Below, piece by piece: positions 22,521 through 32,255 of a stretch of 64,000 nucleotides of DNA. The notes beneath the pieces were generated by a model, which did not search any database, had not been told where the DNA came from, and saw only the letters and a program-made list of their open reading frames with translations. How positions within the stretch are numbered: position 1 is the first letter of the stretch; each line of letters begins with the position of its first letter. Position numbers and translations under genes: made by a program. This DNA comes from Topomyia yanbarensis (Eukaryota; Arthropoda; Insecta; Diptera; Culicidae): assembly GCF_030247195.1 (NCBI RefSeq), contig NW_026683320.1:1-64000 (forward strand). Reading direction: 5' to 3'.

Positions 22521-23620
22521 GTTACTGAAAGTATCTCAGGCGGCAGATGAATCGGACTACATGTTCGTTAAGAATCTGGTGCTCTATCCATGGCCTAATG
22601 GAATAGGAAGGTAACATTGATAGAAGAACTGGCTCAATTCGAAGTATCGAATCCTCCGGATAAATTAGACCCGGAAAAAGTTGAATACACCAAAGGTGAA
22701 TAACCTCATTTTCCTCTAGCTAAATATATTCTTAACATGGATCCTTTGCAGACCGACTTTTCGAACTTTAATGAATGATCCTCGAGGAACCGCATTGAAA
22801 TTTGCGTGAATAGCTCCAAAATTCATCGCAATCGTATCGTAGTATATTTACAGTATATGTTCTTTTACTGTTACTCTTCCGAAGTTTGCAGATTGGTTAA
22901 ATGAAATCGATATCAATCAACAGAGTCTCAAAGCCATTATGGTATTTAGAGCTGCTTTTCCCGTTGTATGCTCACTTCTGTGCTCCAAGAACATCCATAC
23001 ATCGGAAAATGCATTCTACCCTATCATACGCGAAAACCACGTCCGCTACACAAAATTGAAAATGACCGTAAATGAATAAAAAAGTCATGGGATAAATGGA
23101 ATAGAATAAATCTCAAGTACGCGTGATTCCATTTTACGACTTCAAGCATACGGGTTTTTACGACGCACCACACTCTTTGTATTCGTCTATGATGCGGATG
23201 AGAATTTCGAAACATTAACATCATCGCTGGAAAATTCTGTTGCAACGCGCTTGATTTTGAACCTTGGATCCGAAACAAAAGAATCCTGCACTAAACCGAA
23301 CACAGCACACACACACATTCGAGCGCGTTGTGCGACAGCCATTGCTTCATCAACTTTTGACTTTATTCGTTTATTGTGGTTAGCACTTGCTGCGGTGTCG
23401 AGACTATAAACATTTTATAGTAATGGGCTGAGAGTCGTACGTAAGCCGAAAGTGTTGAGCGAACGATGAACATTCACACATTCCTCATGTATGCTTCCCC
23501 TGCTATGCATATCGGAAGGGTGTAATCTAGAATATTAAATTTCTCTCGGATGGTTATTGCTCCAGTTCCCAGTAGCATCAGCACAATTGCATTTTTTATG
23601 AAAAAAGGACGCCAATAAAA
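22521..23620. other. Unassigned DNA
   Basis: A short frame near 22615-22700 reads LAQFEVSNPPDKLDPEKVEY and stops at a GTGAATAA. A CAG acceptor-like site follows at about 22750, so it might be a gene relic with an intron, but I cannot name it. The rest, including 23024-23278, shows no recognisable feature. Confidence 0.3.
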
Positions 23621-23623
23621 CGT

Positions 23624-23694
23624 CACCAAAAGGACTTGAACCGTCGACCTTTGCCCAGTTAAAGTCAACGCACGAACCAACTGAGCAATGGGTG
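23624..23694 (-). tRNA. tRNA-like sequence, probably pseudo-tRNA
   Basis: On the minus strand about 71 bases carry both Pol III boxes: an A box in TTGCTCAGTTGG and a B box GGTTCAAGTCC. The ends CACC and GGTG can pair as an acceptor stem. Acceptor pairing is interrupted at two positions, the T stem is weak, and the anticodon arm has at least one mismatch, with a loop that reads CTTTAAC. The anticodon is therefore ambiguous (TTA or TAA register), and I favour a pseudogene or the head of a SINE over a functional tRNA. No clear body follows. Confidence 0.45.
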
Positions 23695-23699
23695 ATGAC

Positions 23700-25672
23700 A
23701 AAATTGGTCGTTGTCCAAATCCAATCCCACCTCTTCTTCAATTGAAATCAACTGACGAGAGACAGAAAAGAAGTTCACTAACCCCACCGACTCACTGATC
23801 ACAGCATCACTCAATGAAATTGCTACGGGTTACGAATTCGAATCGAATCTAGTGAATCGGGTAGCCCATCAACACGAGACCCATTCGTACCGAGTATTTC
23901 CCACAAACTGACAGCATATTTAGCCGACATTCTCGTACAGCCCGTGATTGCATCTTAACCCGATCGAACTGGAGAACCGAAGCCTCAAACGGGAGAGGAA
24001 AATCGACGAGAGTTTTTCTCTCTACCACCCCCCGGTTCAGTTCGATTCCGTAATAGGGGGAAAAAACAAACAGCATAAGCATATAGTCCATGATGATGAT
24101 GATGCCTTCAGGCGCGAAATAAATCCCACAGTAGGTGAGCAAGTGAAAAGACATATTGATATCTATACTATCCGGCAGGCAGATATGATCAAACGAACGG
24201 GATCGTGATAAGCGCTTACAACACAATAAAAAATCACACCAGTTATTAAACTATCCCGACAAGTGCAGTAAGCTATGGCGCAAATAGATTGGGTAACAGG
24301 TTAGTACCTATTAGTAACTATAATAACAAACCCGGAATTTATTCTATTTGAACAGTTACCATGGATAAGCATAAACATGCAACAATAATCTCCCGCGGTC
24401 ATCATTACAGTTTATTTAGAGCGTCCACTCTCCAACCAAACAAAAAAAACCGCCCGCAAAAACGGGTTGAATATCATGACCCTTCACGACCATCCATTTC
24501 CTGCACAAACACATCAATTCCAGAAGTTCACTCTGGTCAAATTCATTCCAACAATGGTTAATTTTTATCGCATTCGTTCATATTGTGTGCCCGGTAGGAT
24601 CCGTGGCGGAACGATTCGAAAAGCGGCGAGCAAATAATATGGCGCAAAGTGACAAAAAATATGCGTCATCCACATTTGCACAGTAGCGGCACAGTCAGTC
24701 TGTCACAGCCGCAGTCAAACCTATATGAGTAGGTAGCAAAGCAAGGCTCTTGTTGGTTTCGAACGTTTTTTTTTTGTCCGGGATGAACCCAAACATATTT
24801 GTTCCTGACCGACCCCAATAAAGCAATGTAAATGTTGACCAAGTGTCGGTCGATTCCGGTGTTGCGTCCTTTCGGTTGGCGGACTAAATGGGTAGCTGTA
24901 GTCGGGCTAATCCCTCTGCAAGGGTTACGACTGCCTGGAAGCTACCTCCAAAAGCGCTGTGACGTATTTAAAGCACAATTCGAGAAGAGGACGAGATCAA
25001 AGAGTCGCGAAAAATACCACAGATGTACTGTTACAATACTCTTCATCTGTTGAAAATCGCGCCTAAAACCAACACAAATGAACGGAACACTGGACGAGAT
25101 AAGTGGGGGCGTGTGATATTCAGCTTTTTTCCTACTAACTGGTTCCCTATACAAATGGACCATTTCACGGATCAGCCTTTGTGGCCCTAGTTGGACACAT
25201 TTTTTGCTCGGTACCAAGTAGTGGATTTTTACCATCATGTGTATGGGAAAACGGAAACAGAAGTCACTTTCTGGTGCAGTTAGCAACCATAGCTTTGACG
25301 ACGCCATGGATATTGTGGCCAGGTTTGTCTGTTACTGCTGTTATGGGCAATGACATGCTAAGACCGATCAGGTTGTTAGTAAATCAAAACATCAGTAACA
25401 TATGAAATTGGAACTTGTATCACAAGCATTGTCGTTCCCTGACTCAGAAGGTGTGTTTTTTTCTGACGAGTAGCGATAAAAATATCGCACAAACCGTTGT
25501 GCGAATCTTGAATTAAGAATTAGTAAAATATTTAGTTTAGAGCTTGGATGTCTACAAAATAAATAATCTGTGTCAAATGACGCATCTTTTGAGATGAGTT
25601 ATTTTAGGAGGACGACAGTCATTTGTGTTATCTGAATATGTATTTCGAAAAGAAGTGAGATAGATCTATTCT
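23700..25672. other. Unassigned DNA
   Basis: Base composition is less AT-rich than its surroundings (about 23700-25350), and several overlapping open frames of 60-125 codons occur on both strands (for example 23849-24226 minus, 24942-25307 minus). None shows a domain or coherent coding signal. It could be host intergenic or intronic DNA, one of the few stretches here without obvious repeats. Confidence 0.35.
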
Positions 25673-25673
25673 A

Positions 25674-25988
25674 CACACCAAAAAAAACTGAATTTTATCG
25701 TTGACGTAATTGCAAACATGACACAATTCAACAAACCGTAATTTACCAAATGACGGAACATTATCGTGTTCCGTTTAATTTTACATGAAACATATACTTT
25801 ACATGCGCAATGACATAAAATTACACTTCCTACCATTCAGAATAAACGCTGTATGTGGAGTAAAATTACATGATTTACGAAATTAAACGTCATGTAAAAT
25901 TAAAATCAAACGTAAAACTAACTCATTTTTGATGCTCGTATATGTCACGGTCAGGAGACGTAAATTTACATTATTTTTTCTAGGTGTG
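25674..25988. mobile_element. 315-bp MITE with CACACC ends
   Basis: The left end CACACCAAAAAAAACTGAAT and the inverse of the right end, CACACCTAGAAAAAATAATG, form imperfect TIRs flanked by TA (25672-25673, 25989-25990). The interior repeats ACGTAA/TTACGT and TTTTACAT phrases in both orientations. A damaged relative of the right end lies near 35610-35645. Confidence 0.75.
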
Positions 25989-26074
25989 TATAGCGACTGG
26001 ATCAAATGGCACTTTCCCCATGTTGATTGGAGATTTGTAAGACAGATCTATTAAGTCTTTGCAAAGTTCCATAG

Positions 26075-26122
26075 TTTTTGCCTTTCTCATATAGAAAGGT
26101 TATGCAATCACTCTGAACATGA
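26075..26122 (+). repeat. Family A terminal fragment
   Basis: This 48-base match to the start of family A (TTTTTGCCTTTCTCATATAG through ATGCAATCACTCTGAA) stops abruptly, with unrelated DNA following. It is a truncated copy. Confidence 0.75.
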
Positions 26123-26760
26123 CTAACTTTCATTCGTAACCGAACGTTGTACCGAGAAACAAGTGCGTTTTGTTCTCGTCCGTTTGGCAGTACGAAGGTG
26201 CTTACTGTGGCGGAGGCTACGGTAAAGTACTACTAATAAACAGTCCCCCGAGTGATAATTATTACCTGTAGTGCAGTGAAGTGCGTTACTAAACAGTTTT
26301 CTTGCCTGAAAGACGGCTTTATTTAGACGAGCAATATCAGCTCTCTACTGTGTGAAGGTCACGCGGGTGACGGATAAAACAAACGAAGGATCAATTCACC
26401 TACCAGCTCGTCAGGAACCAACTGGTGAAGTGTTTCGTTTTTTACTTTTCTTATCGTTTTTTTGACATTAAAAATGTCTTACTCCACTATCTGGGGCTAG
26501 GTGTCATTCTAAAATCTAAACTATCTCCCATGTAACGAAACTATGTAAGGTTTGCACGCTTATAACTCCGATATTACTAGATGGATTTTAATCATTCATA
26601 CACCAACCGATTCAGAAACACGTAACTTAAATATTGGTAATAATTTAATATCTCCCCAATAAAAGTAGACTTTTGGAAATTGGTAAAATTAAAAAGTTCA
26701 CGAAAAACGGGAAAATTACCATTCGTGAGGCAGATTTCTCAGACACAGCCGTCATTAGAG
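26123..26760. other. Unassigned, repeat-like DNA
   Basis: 26130-26420 resembles a retroelement leader in composition, but no coding sequence follows. 26450-26760 contains phrases I recognise as repetitive in Aedes (for example TTATAACTCCGATATTACTA), without a boundary I can set. Confidence 0.35.
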
Positions 26761-26792
26761 GGCACCTTAGTAGCTCAAACGAACACGAAAAG

Positions 26793-27020
26793 TCATGAAT
26801 AGAAGCGACGCATGTCCGTTTAAATCAGTTGTTGCTAATATCCCATACGAGCAACATCGTCTCTGGGCGATGCAATAAGTGCTATCGATTTTTGGCAACG
26901 TTGGTATTTGCACACACTCGCACCTAAGTGACTAAACCATATACGGTCAGTTTATAAATAGAGGTGACGCGTACACGTTTGAATCAGTTTTTGTTCTCAT
27001 GTCGAACGGGTAAGATCATG
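26793..27020 (+). promoter_or_regulatory. Duplicated TATA/Inr promoter with a DPE
   Basis: Two copies of a roughly 40-base core lie 159 bases apart (26795-26835 and 26954-26994). The second has TATAAATAG at 26953, an arthropod initiator TCAGTT at 26984-26989 (A at 26986), and AGATC at 27013-27017, exactly +28 to +32 from that A, a perfect match to the DPE consensus RGWYV. The first copy keeps TCAGTT (26825-26830), but its TATA has decayed to TGAATAG and its DPE position reads ACATC. A repeat-borne Pol II promoter is likely; whether it is an LTR or a retroelement 5' UTR is open. Confidence 0.55.
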
Positions 27021-27414
27021 GCTGCAGCGTCTGGACGCTAAGCGGTAGACGGCATGCATTTTCGGCAGCGGTGGCAGTGTGCGGATTTTTCGGGTACCAG
27101 CACGGTGTCACAGAATGATTTGCAAAGCGGGTGGGTGGGGTGGTTTGGATTTAATTCAATACGGCAGGATGCGACTTATGTGTGCTGCTTGAGAGTGGTG
27201 CGTTGAAAAAAAAATATTTATTTTTATGCATGCGTGTGCGTTATAACTTGTTAATTCATGTTTACGGCGCTTTGTAGCTGCGTAGGGTAAAGAGCCTATT
27301 GACTTTCATATGTTTCATATTTCGGTTATATGTTTTTTATCAGTAAGGCATCTGACAACGTGCTTCTGTAGTTATTGCACTGTTCAGCAGCGTAGTATTT
27401 TATATAGGAGAGTA

Positions 27415-27535
27415 CACTCAGGTTTTTTTACGCTGATTTTGAAATTTACGCGGTTTTCATTAACGCGTTTTTTTTTTTAAATTTACGCGGTTTTCATTTA
27501 CACGGCCTGTATCCCCTGCGTGAAAAATCTGAGTG
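27415..27535. mobile_element. 121-bp MITE with CACTCAGG ends
   Basis: CACTCAGGTTTTTTTACGC at the left is inverted at the right (GCGTGAAAAATCTGAGTG), with TA on both sides (27413-27414, 27536-27537). Inside, TTTACGCGGTTTTCATT occurs twice. The ends resemble those of the element at 8728-10557, so both belong to one superfamily. Confidence 0.85.
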
Positions 27536-27537
27536 TA

Positions 27538-28589
27538 ATTGCATCGGAAACAATCACATTCCCAGTAGAACTTTTTGTTTTCTAATTTCAAACACTTTTG
27601 TTTCGTACTGCACACAACGGAAAATTTTAAAACAGAACTTACCGTCTCAGCAGCAGTTTAAGCGGGTGTTCTTTTTCGATTCAAATTTAAGCCATGTCTT
27701 AAGCGTTACTGGACTTAAAATTGTTTTCCCAGTTTATGCAGTCAGAGTATCTGTCCTGCCCTATGTATTTAAAACACAATTCTAATCGCGTTTTAAAGTA
27801 TACAACAAATAGAACGGTTAGGTATACCAATTTAAATTTTAAAATAAATCTGTTTTAAATTATGAAACAAACCGCTGCACTGATGATATAATTATGTCAG
27901 TCCTATTACCACATAAAACACCTATATAACAAAAAAAGGCTGCAGAATTGGTTTAATAATACAATGTTTACACAACAGAGTTATAACATGTTATAATAGC
28001 AACAAGTTATAAATGTCACCAAGATAGCATAGAAACCCGTTTTAACTGGTAGTGCGAACGTTGTATAACAATGTAATTTATCAAATAATTTCATTTGTTC
28101 AACCACTAATCGATTAAGAAATACTTAACCTTAAGATTGTTTACTTAAGTTCATTAGTACATTATTGAAAATTTAAATGGAAAATGAAATTTCATATTTC
28201 ATGGAGAATCTGTATATTTCCGTTGGCGGGCGTGGGCTTCCTCATCACAGTTCTCAATATGGAACTTTTCTTTTGAATATATTTTCTGGACAGACCAGCC
28301 TATTTTTACTAGATGGATCAGCCAAATAATGCCAATCACCTAGTGAGATACTTGATTAATTGTAATAATAGATTACCGTTAAATGACCTTCAATAAATTA
28401 TGTTTTAATGGGGAGGGTAAATAGCAAATTGTAACATATGAAAATAGGCGAGTGAGCAAGAACGTGAGTCGATATGTGTGATAGATAAAATTCATTTGCA
28501 CGCTCTTGAAAAAAGCTACATTTTTAATGTCACTGTGGTCGTGTCCTGTACACAACCCTTTAATTTTTTTTTTATTTTGATTTAAGTTA
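27538..28589. other. Unassigned DNA upstream of the jockey-like element
   Basis: AT-rich, with no open frame of note on the plus strand. At 28541-28566 it contains a 26-base phrase (GTCCTGTACACAACCCTTTA core) whose reverse complement, with one change, occurs at 58485-58510, marking a repeat end. Confidence 0.4.
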
Positions 28590-29977
28590 AACAGTGCGGT
28601 CGAGCGTGTTGCTCCCGCGGGAGCAAACAGAAGCATCACCCTTCGAATACGAATCTTATGGGGAAGAGGAACGTGTATCTGATTCAGAGACAGATGATGT
28701 TATGGTCGATCCACTTCCTCCACTTTCCCCCAATGTCTCACAGCCCCCCCCCCCCCCGAGTCAAGGTTTACCAGGATGGATCCGCTGGTCCTTGGGAGGT
28801 ATACTTTCGGCCCAAAAATATACCGTTAAACAGCATAACTGTTGCACGGGAGCTGACAAAAAGTTACTCGGCCGTAACCGAGATTGAAAAGGTTCAGTCA
28901 GATAAACTGCGCGTAGTCGTTACTGACTTGAAACAGGCCAATGATATCGTTAGCAATAGCCTCTTTACGCTGGAGTATCGCGTCTACATCCCTTCTCGTG
29001 ATGTGGAGATCGACGGTGTGGTAAGTGATGCGGGTCTAACTGTCGATGATCTGATGAATGATGGGGTTGGCCGCTTTAAGGACCCTAACCTTCAATCAGT
29101 TAAGATTTTGGAGTGCAAGCAATTGCACTCAAAGTCCATCGAAGATGGGAATTACTATCCATCAGACTCGTTTCGCGTAACCTTCGCCGGATCTGCACTT
29201 CCGAGCTACGTTGAAGTGGGAGGAGCTCGTCTACCTGTACGCCTGTTTGTACCGCGAGTCATGAATTGTTCCAATTGCAAGCAGCTAGGTCACACGGCCA
29301 CCTACTGTAGCAACAAGCAACGGTGCGGTAAATGTGGGTAACGCCATGCGGATGATACTTGCAGTAGGCCCGTTGAGAAGTGTGTTTACTATGGGGAGAA
29401 TTCGCATGCACTTTTGACATGCCCAACGTACAAACTTCGCGCGGATAAACTGAAGCGATCCGCCAAAGATCGCTCCAGACTCTCTTACGCAGAAATGCTT
29501 AAAAGAGCTGTTCCACTTATCTCCGAAAACCCATTCGCTCTCTTGCCAACTGACGATAACGCCTCTAACGACCCTTGCGAGGGGCATTCTTTGGCCCTGC
29601 TTGGAAACTGTAAGAAAAGACCTAATCAAAACCCACCTGAACTTCCTCGTAAGGGTCCTAGGTTGTCCCAAACAAGGGTACAAAATAAAAATAATTCATC
29701 AACTGGAAGTGCTGGTACAAATCCGAAGATAATACCTCCTGGTTTTGGGAAATTGAGATACAACCAGGAGTTCCTAGCACTCCCCGGGGCACCAAAAATC
29801 CCAAGTGCTCCAATTTTACAGTCAGAAACTCAATGTAAAACGGGATTCCTTAAATTTTCTGACATTGTGGACTGGATATTCACAGCTTTCAACATTACCG
29901 ATCCTCTGAAAAGCTTGCTGGTTGCTATTCTACCAACAGTAAGAACATTTTTAAAACAGTTGACTGAACAATGACCC
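28590..29977 (+). pseudogene. jockey-clade non-LTR retrotransposon ORF1 (gag-like)
   Basis: ORF1 of such elements encodes a nucleic-acid-binding gag-like protein that coats the element RNA. Here an acidic, Ser/Asp-rich leader (28594-28742) meets the main frame at a run of 14 C (28744-28757), where a frame slip has occurred. The main frame then runs to 29974 with only one internal stop (TAA at 29339-29341). It contains a three-knuckle zinc region: CSNCKQLGHTATYC (CX2CX4HX4C), CGKCG-stop-RHADDTC (CX2CX3HX4C) and CVYYGENSHALLTC, whose second Cys has become Tyr. A hydrophobic C-terminal tail (KFSDIVDWIFTAFNI...) follows. ORF2 starts about 70 bases downstream. No ATG fits the leader's open start, so the 5' end may be truncated. 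A relic of the same family lies at 63090-64000. Juan-like membership is a guess. Confidence 0.85.
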
Positions 29978-30029
29978 CTCCTTACAGTGATCGTATCCTT
30001 CGATGGGTAACTTATTAGATTGAATCACG

Positions 30030-30885
30030 GATCTGATCATTGTTTTACAGTGGAACTGCAGAAGTATTTTCCCCGAAATTGATTCGTTAAAACACTAGCT
30101 AGATTACAATAATTGTGATGCATTTTCCCTATGTGAAAGATGGCTAACTTCTAATATAAACCTCAACTTCCACGATTTTAACATTATCCGCTTGGATCGA
30201 GAAGACTCATATGGAGGGGTACTTTTAGGGATCAAAAAGTGCTACTCCTTCAATCGAATCAACCTCCCTTCGACGCCAGACATTGAAGTTGTCGCTTGTC
30301 AAACAACAATCAAAGGCAAAGATCTTTGCATTGCTTCTATATACATTTCTCCTAGGGCCATGATGGGATATCGAAGATTCTCCAACGTGACTGAACACCT
30401 TCCCTCGCCCCGCCTGCTTCTTGGAGACTTTAACTCTCACGGTACGGGGTGGGGCTGTCTGTACGACGATAATCGATCTTCGACAATTCAAGACCTTTGT
30501 GACAACTTCAACATGACAATTTTGAACACAGGGGAACGGTAGTGACCACCTGCCGATTGTAATTGCAATCACCACTCGTTCAAGACCTTCGGAAACAATC
30601 AATGTTTCCTATGACCTCACATGAAACATTGATTCGAAGAGCTACGCTGCTGAGATATCCAAAACTATCAATTCAACACAGGTACTTCCCCCGGAGGAAA
30701 AGTATATGTTTTTGTCCAACTCGATTCTCGATATCGCGATTCAAACTCAGACAAAACGAGTACTCGACGGGAACACCCAAAAACGTGCTCCCAACCCGCT
30801 GTGGGACAAAGAGTGCTCAGACGTATACGCGGAGAAGGCTGCCGCGTATAAAGCCTTCCGGAACGACGGGTTAGTTGCTAGTTAT
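30030..30885 (+). pseudogene. jockey-clade ORF2 endonuclease, truncated
   Basis: This would make the target-nicking endonuclease at the start of ORF2. Landmarks in order are LQWNCRSIFPEID (Asn position, about 30048-30085), LCERWL (Glu position, usually LCETWL), DSYGGVLLGIKK, ASIYISPR (Tyr position), LLLGDFNSHGTGWG (Asp, Asn and His, about 30418-30460), and finally SDHLPIVI (about 30540-30565). A deletion with a frame change separates LNTGE from SDHLPIV, removing about 15-20 residues. A stop at about 30090-30110 and one near 30622 break the frame. Sequence resembling the linker before the RT (NPLWDKECSDVYAEKAAAYK) continues to about 30880 and then stops at the junction with an inverted I-like element. 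RT is absent. Confidence 0.85.
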
Positions 30886-31400
30886 CGAGTGTCGTGCTTC
30901 CATCGTTCAAGATGATGGCGTCACAGTACTCTGCTGCTTCGAGTATGGCGTTGCCTCGGCGGCAGCATCTAATTGAACCCCATTATGTGTGGTGTACCTT
31001 AAAATCTCCCATTATTATAAACGGGGATTTCAGTTCTTTGATGAATTCTTTTAGCTTGTTTCCCACGTCGATGGTGTCCTGGGGGATGTAAATTGATACT
31101 AAGGTGCATTTGATAGGGTTCATAATGAGACGTGCTACAGCGATGAGTTCAGTATTGAGTTCAGACGGAATATCCGCCCGGATGGCCAGGCCCACCATCC
31201 GGGATAAGTTATCTCCATTTGCAGAATCCCAGATGTATAGTTCACCAAGCCATGACGATGGGTTCAACCTATTTCGGATGTGCGTCTCTTGTAAGGCGAG
31301 GCATATCGGTTCGTTTCTGGCGATTATCGTTTGCAGGTCATCGAGGTTATTACTCAAGCCATTGATGTTCCATTGAACCACAAGAGAACACCGGTTCATT
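30886..31400 (-). pseudogene. I-like non-LTR endonuclease (start of ORF2)
   Basis: On the minus strand, 31399-30983 is open and reads as the N-terminal half of an EEP endonuclease: VVQWNINGLSNNLDDLQ (Asn position), LALQETHIRN (Glu), VSIYIPQDT (Tyr) and IIMGDFKVHHT, where the usual Asn of GDFN is Lys. After a frame change it continues WGSIRCCRRGNAILEAAEYC and LNDGSTT to about 30890, where it is cut off against the jockey-like element in head-to-head orientation. RT is absent. Affinity to the I clade is inferred from the QWNINGL/ALQETH wording. Confidence 0.8.
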
Positions 31401-32255
31401 CTGAATACTAGCTTCTCATTTGTGATCCTGGAAGGACTGTTTTCAAATGATTGGCTATTTGGTTCTATATCAGTAGGATTGACTGAAAGCCTTCCAGTAA
31501 CCTCCCCATTCAGAGGGTTGTGTTTTTATTGTTGGGAATGCTGGGATGGACTGGTGGGTTGTCCTCCCAGTGCCCTCATAGGATGTGACAAGGGGTCCAC
31601 AGAGATTGTATTGGTCATCGGTTCAAGCGGTTGCATGGTGTGGAAGCGCATTGGGTACCGGAAGCATCCGGCAATGGGGCTTGGTGAACGTGGGGCTGAT
31701 CTTCTGACGTAATGACTATCCTCAGTTGGTTGCTTTGCGCCGATACTCGTTGGGAAACATGCAGATTTTTCTGGTAATTCCTTAGTATTATGGCTGGTAG
31801 GATTGTGCAGTGGACCACCTGAAATCGGGTCGGAGGCGTACTTCTGGTCGTTGTTAGGAGATTTGATTTGACTTACCCGGGGGAGCCGGGCCCCCTGCAC
31901 TAGCAGCCGCCGGAGGCTCGTCGACTGTGGTCGGTACTACCCTGGACAGGGCCAGTGCAGGGGATAAGGCTTTCTCCCTAAACAAGCAGCAAGCAGTTTC
32001 GGATGAGTTGGGGAGCGCTAATTCTCCAGATGGACTGTCGTAGGATCTCAGCTTGTTGGTGTTTGGGTGGATGTGTTTCTGCTGTTGAAAATGTTCTGGT
32101 GGACTAGCGGACTGCCCTTCCAGTGACCTCAGAGGGTGTGGCAAGGGGTCCGCAGCGAGTGCATTGGTCATCAATTCGGGCGGTTGCGTGGCGTGGTGGT
32201 TCATGAGCTTTTTTTTACTCTTGACTCTTCTCTTACTCCCTGTCTCCATATTACG
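31401..32255 (-). pseudogene. Proline-rich ORF1 tail with an internal ~125-bp duplication, I-like element
   Basis: Upstream of the I-like endonuclease on the minus strand lie Ser/Pro-rich frames (32250-31854 and 31900-31526) that probably encode the C-terminal tail of ORF1, now frame-shifted. Two stretches are similar in DNA and protein: MTNALAADPLPHPLRSLEGQ (about 32175-32115) and MTNTISVDPLSHPMRALGGQ (about 31615-31556), about 560 bases apart in the same orientation. The family of this tail is not otherwise recognisable. An alternative is that it is the 3' UTR of the R1-like element immediately upstream. Confidence 0.55.
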
